A DNA stretch of 64,000 bases from Martinezella multihospitum (GTDB taxonomy: Bacteria; Pseudomonadota; Alphaproteobacteria; Rhizobiales; Rhizobiaceae): positions 62,001-126,000 of the forward strand of contig NZ_FMAG01000007.1 of the NCBI RefSeq assembly GCF_900094585.1, in the 5' to 3' direction. The notes under the pieces are model-generated. The model was not told where the DNA came from. It worked only from the letters and a program-made list of their open reading frames with translations, and made no database searches. Made by a program: the position numbers and the translations under genes. Of this stretch, positions 36,484 through 43,865 are shown piece after piece. Positions within the stretch are counted from its first letter, which is position 1, and the number at the start of each line of letters is the position of its first letter.

Positions 36484-37062
36484 TCAGGCTTCCTTTTTCG
36501 CCGCTTCGCGGGCTGCGGCGGCCTCCGCCGTGACGCGAAGCCACGAAGATGTTTCGCGCAGCGACTGGTTCACGGGCTTCTGCACGTTGAGGATCGCGTC
36601 GCCGTGGGTCATGTTCTGCGAGCCGTTCCAGGCTTGTACCCAAACGCAGGGCATGTCGGGCTCCACCTCGCAATTGCCGTTGGCGCGCACACCGCCGCAG
36701 GGGCCGTTGCGCAGCTGCTTGGGACAGTTCATCGGGCAGGACATGCCGGTCGACGACAGAGCGCACTGGCCGCACATACGGCAATCGAACAGGAAGCCCT
36801 TCACATTGCGTTCGATGAAGGTGATCGGGCGCTCCACGCGCTCATACCCAAATGCCTTCCACAGCGGATGAAGCAGCAGGAAGGCGTCGGCGAAACGACG
36901 ATAGAACCATTCCAAGAAGCGCGAGTTGCGCACTGCCCAGAGACGGACGGTATATTTGCGCCGGGCGCGACGATTGGGGGAAACGCCGGCCGGCGTATAG
37001 GCGCCGCTGGCTGCCTTGGCCCCCGCTGCGGCATTGCCTGGCTTCTGGACGGTATCAGCCAT
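36484..37062 (-). CDS. MetV-like methylenetetrahydrofolate reductase C-terminal-domain protein (PF12225 type)
   Basis: A 192-residue protein. The central domain is rich in cysteines: LFDCRMCGQCALSSTGMSC, then the segment with CPKQLRNGPCGG and GNCEV, ending in a conserved tryptophan region. This is the pattern of the MTHFR C-terminal family whose acetogen member, MetV, partners MetF. The cysteines probably hold zinc or Fe-S. It overlaps the PF13769-type gene by eight bases and lies three bases before metF, so the two are almost certainly co-translated. Confidence 0.85.
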   Translation of the reverse strand: MADTVQKPGNAAAGAKAASGAYTPAGVSPNRRARRKYTVRLWAVRNSRFLEWFYRRFADAFLLLHPLWKAFGYERVERPITFIERNVKGFLFDCRMCGQCALSSTGMSCPMNCPKQLRNGPCGGVRANGNCEVEPDMPCVWVQAWNGSQNMTHGDAILNVQKPVNQSLRETSSWLRVTAEAAAAREAAKKEA

Positions 37063-37357
37063 TGTCGTGGCCTCCGGCCTTTACGAGCGCCACCAGCCGC
37101 TCACGATCATAGGCGGCTTCGAGCTCGCCTGCTGCCTTGTCCGCCTCGGCCTCGAGATCGTCGGAAACCGCCACCGGGTCCGCCTTGCGCCATTCAGCCA
37201 GATAGTCGTCGGTTTCGGCAGCGCCGGTGCGCATGGCGCACATGTCTATCGCTTCGGTAAAGCGCAGCGAAAGCTCGCGTTTTGCCGTCTGCCTGCCTTT
37301 CTTGATAATCACCTGAGCCGGAATATCCCGCCAGTAAACGACAATGCGATCTGCCAT
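37055..37357 (-). CDS. PF13769-type 'virulence factor' small protein of the methyl-transfer operon
   Basis: A 100-residue protein beginning MADRIVVYWRDIPAQVIIKK. GAGGAG lies nine bases before the ATG at 37357 and decides the start. The conserved patterns YWRDIPAQ and TEAIDMCAMRTGAAETDDYL match the family loosely named virulence factor, which in my knowledge recurs in MTHFR and methyltransferase clusters. There is no enzyme motif. It heads the tightly packed block PF13769-MetV-MetF. Its name is historical; an accessory role in methyl transfer is more likely than virulence. Confidence 0.75.
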   Translation of the reverse strand: MADRIVVYWRDIPAQVIIKKGRQTAKRELSLRFTEAIDMCAMRTGAAETDDYLAEWRKADPVAVSDDLEAEADKAAGELEAAYDRERLVALVKAGGHDNG

Positions 37358-37594
37358 GCGCAAAATCTCCTCTTCACGCCAGAATGCACGCGGGTCGACC
37401 TCGGGACTGCGCTCGCCACGACGCGGCACATGCCGAAAAGCGACGCGATATCGAAACCTCGCCCGCAAGCATCCTAAACGGCTATTATCCTTTGAAACGG
37501 CCGGGTTCGAACTGTGATTGAATGTCTTTGACTCGTCCAGCATGTCGGTCTCGGCAAAGAAGGGGAAGGCCGAAAAGCGACGTAGATGTCGTAA

Positions 37595-38233
37595 TTAGAC
37601 AGTCAGCAGTTCGCGCGCGAGATCGCCGTAGCCGGTGTAGCGATATTCGTAATCCAGGCCGAGAAAGGCAGCTGCTTCCTTTGCCTTTGCCTGCAGCGCC
37701 GGATCTTCCTCCTGCGAGAGATAGACGACCTTGCGGTAATTGCCGAAATACATGTCCCGCAGTTCCGGGTGGCGATCGAGGCCAAGCGGGACCACGACGA
37801 AGGCTTCGAACTGACGGGCCAGGAAATCGGTCAGGAAGAACGATGTGATGTCATCGTCGCGCTCTGCGAAGGCTTCGTTGCCCGTAAAGAAGGAATAACA
37901 GTGCGGGCCGGAAAGGCGCTCTATTTCCTCCCGCGCGCAGATCCTGTCGATATCGCCGCCGGTGCCGCAATCGGCATAGCCGATGAAGATCTTCTCGAAG
38001 CCGCGCGCGCGGGCATCGGCGATTGCCTCTTCGAGCGCCGGTGCGATCTTCTGCGGATAGGAATGATAGATCGCCGGAAGACAGTGAAGATCGATGTGAT
38101 CGAGCCCGTTTATTCTGGTGACCGCCAGTATTTCGCGCGCGATTGCGCCGCACGCGATTACATGAACCTTCTGCTTTGTTATACGTTTATTGTCCGGAGG
38201 GTTCGTCTCCGCATTTTGCCGATCAACATCCAT
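37595..38233 (-). CDS. DUF1638 protein of the corrinoid cluster
   Basis: A 212-residue protein with VHVIACGAIAREILAV at the start, then HCLPAIYHSYPQKI, GYADCGTGGDID and the GPHCYSFFTG segment. The repeated Cys and His residues suggest a metal or cofactor site. The domain recurs in corrinoid methyltransferase clusters but has no established reaction that I know. It starts only 20 bases from the divergent entericidin-like gene. It probably begins the operon that continues at 37357 after a 237-base gap. Confidence 0.8.
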   Translation of the reverse strand: MDVDRQNAETNPPDNKRITKQKVHVIACGAIAREILAVTRINGLDHIDLHCLPAIYHSYPQKIAPALEEAIADARARGFEKIFIGYADCGTGGDIDRICAREEIERLSGPHCYSFFTGNEAFAERDDDITSFFLTDFLARQFEAFVVVPLGLDRHPELRDMYFGNYRKVVYLSQEEDPALQAKAKEAAAFLGLDYEYRYTGYGDLARELLTV

Positions 38234-38253
38234 TCCAAAAGGGGCTCCTGATC

Positions 38254-38415
38254 ATGACCGCATCGACAACAAGCAAAATCGCCGCCGCCCTCGCCGTACT
38301 CATGGTACTCGCTTCATGCGCCAACACAATTCGCGGCATGGGCAGGGACACGGCCAACGCCGTTAACGCGACGGAAGATGCCGGTCACAAGGTCAAGCGG
38401 GCCGTTCAGAACTAA
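38254..38415 (+). CDS. entericidin A/B-like lipoprotein
   Basis: A 53-residue protein. It has a short signal sequence and lipobox VLASC near residue 22, then the EcnA/EcnB pattern ANTIRGMGRDTANAVNATED and a basic end. AAGGGG lies upstream of the ATG at 38254. Entericidins are small envelope lipoproteins induced by osmotic and stationary-phase stress. It sits alone on the forward strand inside the otherwise reverse-strand corrinoid cluster. Confidence 0.82.
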   Translation: MTASTTSKIAAALAVLMVLASCANTIRGMGRDTANAVNATEDAGHKVKRAVQN

Positions 38416-38581
38416 AGCATGCCGCGATCTTTCAAGTTCGCTTCTCGCGCTTTAGGTCTTTGATTTTGCGCATATCGCTATCGCAAAACCGCTGCACACT
38501 TTTGCGCGACATGCTCTAATGTGAGATGTGGATCGGCCGGCGACAAGGATTCGACTGTCGCCGGCTTTCAATGCGCGGCGA

Positions 38582-39292
38582 TCAGGCGCCGGCGGCCAGG
38601 CTGTTGTGCTTGCGCTTCATGAATTCCTTCGCGGTCTCGACCGCGACGGCGGCATCGCGGCAATAGGCGTCAGCACCGACGGCCTTGCCGAATTCCTCGT
38701 TCAGCGGCGCGCCGCCGACGAGTACGACGTAATCGTCGCGCAGGCCCTTTTCCTTCAGCGTATCGATGACGACCTTCATGTAGGGCATGGTCGTGGTCAG
38801 CAGCGCCGACATGCCGAGAATGTCTGGCTGTTCGCGCTCGATGGCGTCGAGGTAGTTTTCAACCGGGTTGTTGATGCCGAGATCGATGACGTCGAAACCG
38901 GCGCCCTCCATCATCATGCCGACGAGGTTCTTGCCGATGTCGTGAATGTCACCCTTGACGGTGCCGATCACCATCTTGCCGAGCTTCGGTGCGCCGGTCT
39001 GTGCCAGCAGCGGCCGCAGGATCGACATGCCGGCCTTCATCGCGTTGGCCGAAAGCAGAACTTCCGGAACGAAAAGAATGCCGTCGCGGAAGTCGATACC
39101 GACGATGCGCATGCCTTCGACGAGCGCTTGAGTCAGAACGTCGTAAGGCGCCCAGCCGCGTTCGAGGAGGATATTGGTCGCTTCCTCGATTTCCTCCTTC
39201 AATCCGTCATACAGGTCGTCGTGCATCTGCTGCACGAGTTCCTCATCAGAAAGTTCCGCGAGAATGATTTCGTCGTCAGACATGCGCTCCAT
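38582..39292 (-). CDS. corrinoid (B12-binding) methyl-carrier protein, MttC/MtgC-like
   Basis: A 236-residue protein. The N-terminal helical cap (residues 15-100) has FVPEVLLSANAMKAGMSILR. The Rossmann-like corrinoid domain follows with the cobalt-ligand motif DIHDIGKNLVG near residue 117, then MEGAGFDVIDLG, GMSALLTTTM and VVLVGGAPLNEEF. The histidine of D-x-H-x-x-G is present. It should accept a methyl group from the MttB-like enzyme encoded divergently and pass it to MeTr. Size and domains are normal for the family. Confidence 0.93.
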   Translation of the reverse strand: MERMSDDEIILAELSDEELVQQMHDDLYDGLKEEIEEATNILLERGWAPYDVLTQALVEGMRIVGIDFRDGILFVPEVLLSANAMKAGMSILRPLLAQTGAPKLGKMVIGTVKGDIHDIGKNLVGMMMEGAGFDVIDLGINNPVENYLDAIEREQPDILGMSALLTTTMPYMKVVIDTLKEKGLRDDYVVLVGGAPLNEEFGKAVGADAYCRDAAVAVETAKEFMKRKHNSLAAGA

Positions 39293-39543
39293 CCCGTTTT
39301 CGTGCGATGCATCAGAGGCTTGTATAAAACACTGCTATTGTTACGGATAGACCCGAACCTCGCCAAAACTCTTTTCGAATGCGACGTCATAGGGATCAAT
39401 CGCGACGGACGGAAACTGACAATGTCGTCGCTGCCATGTCTGTCCTATGCTAATTGCTGGCGCATTAAGGAACGTCTGCTTGGCGGAATCGGGTAGCATG
39501 GGGTCATGATAGACGCATCCATGCGCAGGAGTGAGGAAACATC
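39293..39543. promoter_or_regulatory. shared divergent promoter region of corrinoid-protein and methyltransferase genes
   Basis: 251 bases between the corrinoid-protein and mttB-like start codons. Two copies of GCGAC (about 39380 and 39401) stand two helical turns apart in the same orientation. They are candidate half-sites for an AraC-type activator such as the GlxA-like protein at 28996. No hairpin or riboswitch was found here. Confidence 0.4.
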
Positions 39544-41124
39544 ATGGACGATATGATTGAGCAACCAGCTGCAGGCAATGATGGCGGTGGACGGCGTTCG
39601 CGCAGCGAGGGCAGAGGTGCGGCAGCACGGCGCGCATCGCGCAGTGGCGGCGGACCAGGCCCTTCGCTCCCCTATATCACCCGCAAGATCGGCGTCTACG
39701 AAGTGCTTGACGAAGAGGGTCTGCAGCTGATCGAGCGCAATGCCGACACCGTTCTCGAAGAAATCGGCATCGAGTTTCGCGACGATGCGGAAGCTCTCGC
39801 ACTCTGGAAGGAAGCCGGTGCCGACGTGCGCGGCCAGCGTGTGCATTTTCCAAAGGGACTTTGCCGCGAGCTTCTCAAGACCGCGCCGAAGGAATTTACC
39901 TGGCATGCGCGCAACAGCGCCCGCAACGCCCATGTCGGCGGCAAGGCGACGATCTTTGCGCCCGTCTACGGCCCGCCTTTCGTCCGCGATCTCGAGGGCA
40001 ACCGCCGCTATGCCACGATCGAGGATTTCCGCAATTTCGTGAAGCTTGCCTATATGGCGCCGTCGATGCATTCGTCCGGCGGTACGGTGTGCGAGCCCGT
40101 CGACATCCCGGTCAACAAGCGCCATCTCGATATGGTCTACAGCCATATCAAATATTCCGACAAACCATTCATGGGATCGGTTACAGCACCTGAGCGTGCT
40201 GAAGACACGATCGCCATGGCGAAGATCGTGTTCGGCGATGATTTCGTTGAAAACAATTGTGTGACGCTGAATCTCATCAACGCCAACTCGCCGATGGTGT
40301 TCGATGAGACCATGCTCGGCGCCCTGAAGGTCTATGCCCGGCACAATCAGGCCTCGGTCGTTTCTCCCTTCATTCTCTCTGGTGCGATGAGCCCTGTGAC
40401 GGTTGCCGGCACGCTGACGCAGATTCTTGCCGAGGTGCTGGCCGGTGCCTCCTTCACGCAGCTGATCCGCAAAGGGTCGCCGGTGCTTTACGGCACGTTC
40501 GCGGCATCGATCTCGATGCAGTCGGGTGCACCGACCTTCGGCACGCCGGAGCCGTCGCTGGTTTCCTATGGTGCGGCACAGCTTGCCCGTCGCCTCGGCC
40601 TGCCGTTCCGTACCGGTGGCTCGCTTTGCGGCTCCAAGATTCCGGATGCGCAGGCGGCGCATGAATCCGCCAATACCCTGAACATGACGCTGCTCGCCGG
40701 CACGAATTTCGTGCTGCATGCGGCCGGGTGGCTCGAAGGCGGTCTCGTTTCTTCCTACGAGAAGTTCATGATCGACCAGGATCAGTTGGGCATGATGCAG
40801 AAGATGGCGGAGGGTATCGATCTCTCGGAGAATGGCCAGGCGCTCGATGCCATCCGTGAAGTCGGCCCGGGCAGCCACTATCTCGGCTGCGGCCATACGC
40901 AGGCGAATTTCCAGTCCGCCTTCTATCGCTCGCCGCTTGCCGACAACAATTCCTTCGAGCAGTGGGAGATCGAAGGCCAGAAGCGCATCGAGCAACGTGC
41001 CAACGCGCTTTGCCGCTCCTGGCTCGATCACTACGAAGCGCCACCGCTCGATCCGGCCATCGACGAGGCCCTGCTCGCCTATATCCAGAAGCGCAAGGAT
41101 TCGATGCCGGACGCCTTCACCTGA
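39544..41124 (+). CDS. MttB-superfamily (non-pyrrolysine) methyltransferase
   Basis: A 526-residue protein with a disordered basic N-terminus (1-40) and then the COG5598 TIM barrel: ITRKIGVYEVLDEEGLQLIE, APVYGPPFVRDLEG and SGGTVCEPVDIPVNKRHLDM. There is no in-frame amber codon, so it belongs to the pyrrolysine-free group that includes MtgB (glycine betaine), MtpB (proline betaine) and MtcB (carnitine). It should move a methyl group from a quaternary amine to the divergently encoded corrinoid protein. Betaine import and bmt genes in the window favour a betaine, but the substrate is not proven. Confidence 0.9.
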   Translation: MDDMIEQPAAGNDGGGRRSRSEGRGAAARRASRSGGGPGPSLPYITRKIGVYEVLDEEGLQLIERNADTVLEEIGIEFRDDAEALALWKEAGADVRGQRVHFPKGLCRELLKTAPKEFTWHARNSARNAHVGGKATIFAPVYGPPFVRDLEGNRRYATIEDFRNFVKLAYMAPSMHSSGGTVCEPVDIPVNKRHLDMVYSHIKYSDKPFMGSVTAPERAEDTIAMAKIVFGDDFVENNCVTLNLINANSPMVFDETMLGALKVYARHNQASVVSPFILSGAMSPVTVAGTLTQILAEVLAGASFTQLIRKGSPVLYGTFAASISMQSGAPTFGTPEPSLVSYGAAQLARRLGLPFRTGGSLCGSKIPDAQAAHESANTLNMTLLAGTNFVLHAAGWLEGGLVSSYEKFMIDQDQLGMMQKMAEGIDLSENGQALDAIREVGPGSHYLGCGHTQANFQSAFYRSPLADNNSFEQWEIEGQKRIEQRANALCRSWLDHYEAPPLDPAIDEALLAYIQKRKDSMPDAFT

Positions 41125-41225
41125 AGAGAGCCCGAGGCCGCCAGGGAGCAAGGCGGAGCGACGCGCGTTGCCGACCTGATCCAGAAGGAAGTCTGGCGGC
41201 CGCACTACGCATATAAGGGGCCACG

Positions 41226-41918
41226 GTGAGCCGCGGCCCGCAAATATTCGAACAGCTCCGTGCGACGCTCGGCGTCCACGGAGTTTTCGTTCGTGGCAGC
41301 CTGTCATTCAGCGAAGGCGAGGGGCCGCAGCTGAGCGATGGCACAACGGCCCGCAGCGTCATCCTGCTCGGCAATATCGGCGGTTCGATCTGGCCGGCGT
41401 TCTCGAAATGGCTGGATATGCCCGTCAACAGGACGCGCAAAAATCCTCTCGACGATTGGTCGAAAGCAATCATCCGACCGGTTGCAAGCGAGTTGGGGGC
41501 CACAGCCTATTTTCCCTCGGATCCTCCTTGGCAACCATTCCAGCGGTGGGCCATGCAGGCCAAGGACTTGAAAGCGTCGCCGCTCGGCATCTTGATCCAT
41601 CCGGAGTATGGCTTGTGGCACGGATATCGCGGCGCGTTGGGATTTACCGAAGCCGTTGATGATGATGTCGTGCAGACATTTTCTCAGCATCCATGCGGTT
41701 CATGTGTGGAGAAACCTTGTCTTGCCGCCTGTCCCGTTGGGGCGATAGCGGCAGCCGGCTTCGATGTTCCAGGCTGCCGGTCGCATTTGCGCACGCCGGA
41801 AGGACAGGCCGGCTGCATGGCCGGTGGCTGTCTTGCGCGCAATGCCTGTCCGGTCGGGGCCGGCTATCGCTACCCCGCCGAACAGCTTGCATTCCATATG
41901 GCTGCACTCCAGCTTTAG
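41226..41918 (+). CDS. CblC(MMACHC)-like domain fused to a 4Fe-4S domain; candidate corrinoid reductase/chaperone
   Basis: A 230-residue protein starting with GTG at 41226 behind AAGGGG. Residues 115-135 read GILIHPEYGLWHGYRGALGF, close to the IHPxFGGWxxxRG block I recall for the B12 chaperone MMACHC, and the segment before it fits that fold. The C-terminal 75 residues hold two cysteine groups, CGSCVEKPCLAACPVGA and GCMAGGCLARNACPVG, as in QueG-type enzymes. Being 101 bases downstream of the mttB-like gene, it may reduce or load the corrinoid cofactor. It is shorter than QueG and lacks its long N-terminal part. Confidence 0.65.
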   Translation: MSRGPQIFEQLRATLGVHGVFVRGSLSFSEGEGPQLSDGTTARSVILLGNIGGSIWPAFSKWLDMPVNRTRKNPLDDWSKAIIRPVASELGATAYFPSDPPWQPFQRWAMQAKDLKASPLGILIHPEYGLWHGYRGALGFTEAVDDDVVQTFSQHPCGSCVEKPCLAACPVGAIAAAGFDVPGCRSHLRTPEGQAGCMAGGCLARNACPVGAGYRYPAEQLAFHMAALQL

Positions 41919-41985
41919 ATCTCACGCCTTCCTTGTTTCGCCGCATTGCGATGCGTTCTGAAGCCTGTGTTATTCATGCTGGGCC

Positions 41986-42732
41986 ATGCGCTTGATTCGA
42001 TTGATGATCATCCTTGCCGTTCTTGCCTTTGCCGCCACCGCATCGGCCGGCGAAGCCTGCCGGAAGGTCCAACATCTCGGGGACGGCTATACGGTCTGCA
42101 CTTTCGATGCGCTCAGCGACGACATTCAGATTTTCCAGAACGATCGCAGCGGCAAGCCTTATGGCTCTTTCCGCGCCCTGGAAAATGATCTGCGTCAGGA
42201 TCGCATCTATGTGCGCTTCGCCATGAATGGCGGCATGTATCTCGACGACCAGTCTCCTGTGGGTCTCTTTGTCGAGAACGGACGTGAGGTAAAGGCGATC
42301 AACACCAACAAGGGGTGGGGTAACTTCCATCTCCTGCCGAATGGGGTCTTCTATCTCGGATCGGGCAAGGCCGGGATCATGGAAAGCAAGGCCTTCGCTA
42401 CATCCGGCATCAAACCTTTTTACGCAACCCAGTCCGGCCCGATGCTGGTCATCGGCGGCAAGCTCCATCCGTCATTTCTGGCGGACAGTCCGAGCCTGAA
42501 GACACGAAACGGCGTTGGCGTTACCGCTGACGGCAAGGTCATCTTCGCTATTTCCAATGGCGCGGTGCGCTTCCACGACTTTGCGACGCTGTTTCGCGAC
42601 GAGTTGAAATGTCCGAATGCGCTATTTCTCGATGGCAGCATCTCCAGTCTCGATATCCCGGAATGGCAAAGGCGAGACAGCCTGTTTCCGCTCGGGCCGA
42701 TCATTGCGGTGACGGAAATGCTGCCGGGCTAG
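41986..42732 (+). CDS. phosphodiester glycosidase-family (NAGPA/DUF2233) exported protein
   Basis: A 248-residue protein with a signal peptide of about 21 residues ending ASAGE. The NAGPA-like domain has VRFAMNGGMYLDDQSPVGLF, then ATQSGPMLVIGGKLHP, TRNGVGVTADGKVIFAISNG and ALFLDGSISS near the end. These are the family's core motifs, found in uncovering enzyme and related phosphodiester glycosidases. It is probably periplasmic and may act on envelope sugar phosphates. It precedes a small polysaccharide gene cluster but is not tightly linked to it. Confidence 0.85.
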   Translation: MRLIRLMIILAVLAFAATASAGEACRKVQHLGDGYTVCTFDALSDDIQIFQNDRSGKPYGSFRALENDLRQDRIYVRFAMNGGMYLDDQSPVGLFVENGREVKAINTNKGWGNFHLLPNGVFYLGSGKAGIMESKAFATSGIKPFYATQSGPMLVIGGKLHPSFLADSPSLKTRNGVGVTADGKVIFAISNGAVRFHDFATLFRDELKCPNALFLDGSISSLDIPEWQRRDSLFPLGPIIAVTEMLPG

Positions 42733-42851
42733 GGCAGCTTCATATACAGGCACGAACGCCTTCCCAAAGCTCTCCGCCTCGCAAGGTTTGAGCAAGGCCC
42801 ATCGCGCAGTTTCTAAGCGTGGGTTCCGGCGAGTCTTTGAGAAGGATCAAT

Positions 42852-43784
42852 ATGCACGCGCAGGCGGAGAAACAGATTGTCGCATCGCATGGCGCGGAAC
42901 ACGCCCTGCCAGCCTTTCCTTTCGGCTGGGAGCATCACAAGGATCGGCACTGCATTTGGATCGTGAGCCCAGAGGGCTACATTCACAGCCGTGCTTTCGA
43001 GGATGTTGCCCTCGGTCTTCACTACGCCTTTGCCGAACTTGGCGGCAGTGCACCTCTGGTTACCGATCCGCGAGACTGGAACGGACGGGTGCCGATCGTT
43101 TACGGCGCAAATTTGCTGCCGTCGGTCGCGGCGCAATGGCTGCCACCCGAGAGCATCATCGTGAATATGGAGCAGGTCTCGGCTGAAAGCAGCTGGATCA
43201 ATCATCGGTATCTCGGACTGCTCAAGAAATTCGCCGTGCTCGATTACAGCGAGCGTAATCGCCAGGGACTAGCCAGGTTCGGCATCCCCGCCGAAATTCT
43301 CGATGTGGGATACAACAGGTACCTGACGCGTGTGCCCCAAGCGCCGGTGAAGGATATCGACGTTCTCTTTTACGGCTCGGTCAACGAGCGCCGCAAGAAT
43401 GTGCTGGTGGCGCTGCAAGCAAGTGGGCTGAACCTCGTTCACCTTTTCGGTGTCTACGGCACCGAGCGCGACGCCTTCATCGGGCGCTCCAAAATCGTTC
43501 TCAACGTGCATCATTTCGACGCCGCGATCTTCGAGATTTGCCGCGTTTCCTTCCTGCTTGCCAATGGCGCTTGCGTCGTCAGCGAAGGCAATATCCATGA
43601 CCCGGAAGTGGCCGCTTTTGCCGAGGGAATGGCGTTTTGCAATTATGATCGGCTCGTCGAAACCTGCATCGAACTCGTTCGCGACGACGAGAGGCGGTCG
43701 GCAATTGCAAGCCGCGGCTTCGGCATGATGTGCGAGCGCCAGCAAGCGGCCATCCTTTCCGCTTTGATGGCGAGGGGCGGCTAG
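42852..43784 (+). CDS. glycosyltransferase-like protein (group 1-type C-terminal domain)
   Basis: A 310-residue cytosolic protein. The N-terminal half is Rossmann-like, with IVYGANLLPSVAAQWLPPES. The C-terminal half carries DIDVLFYGSVNERRKNVLVA and the sugar-nucleotide region GRSKIVLNVHHFDAAIFEIC, ending VSFLLANGACVVSE. The E-x-x-R-x-x-x-L/FLLANGAxVVSE layout matches DUF3880-type glycosyltransferases. Preceded by GAAGGATC; a longer in-frame start at 42819 is less likely. It probably acts with the next two genes in surface-glycan synthesis. Sugar and acceptor are unknown. Confidence 0.7.
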   Translation: MHAQAEKQIVASHGAEHALPAFPFGWEHHKDRHCIWIVSPEGYIHSRAFEDVALGLHYAFAELGGSAPLVTDPRDWNGRVPIVYGANLLPSVAAQWLPPESIIVNMEQVSAESSWINHRYLGLLKKFAVLDYSERNRQGLARFGIPAEILDVGYNRYLTRVPQAPVKDIDVLFYGSVNERRKNVLVALQASGLNLVHLFGVYGTERDAFIGRSKIVLNVHHFDAAIFEICRVSFLLANGACVVSEGNIHDPEVAAFAEGMAFCNYDRLVETCIELVRDDERRSAIASRGFGMMCERQQAAILSALMARGG

Positions 43785-43865
43785 GTTTTTCAAAGCATTT
43801 TGGCGTCGAACTGGATGCCTGCGGCAGCTGGATCGGCAAACGATATGTGAAGGCGGATTGCGACT

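Noticed and set aside
35377..37260. Very long open frame on the forward strand (627 codons) opposite the MetF/MetV genes
   Set aside because: It is the antisense of well-supported genes with matching codon structure. The protein is rich in R, H, A and D with no domain. The same holds for long antisense frames at 620-1627, 32738-34420, 39445-41307, 46305-48035 and 57621-59294.
39544..41124. Possibility that the MttB-like protein uses pyrrolysine
   Set aside because: The frame runs without any in-frame amber codon for 526 residues and no pyl genes are seen in the window.
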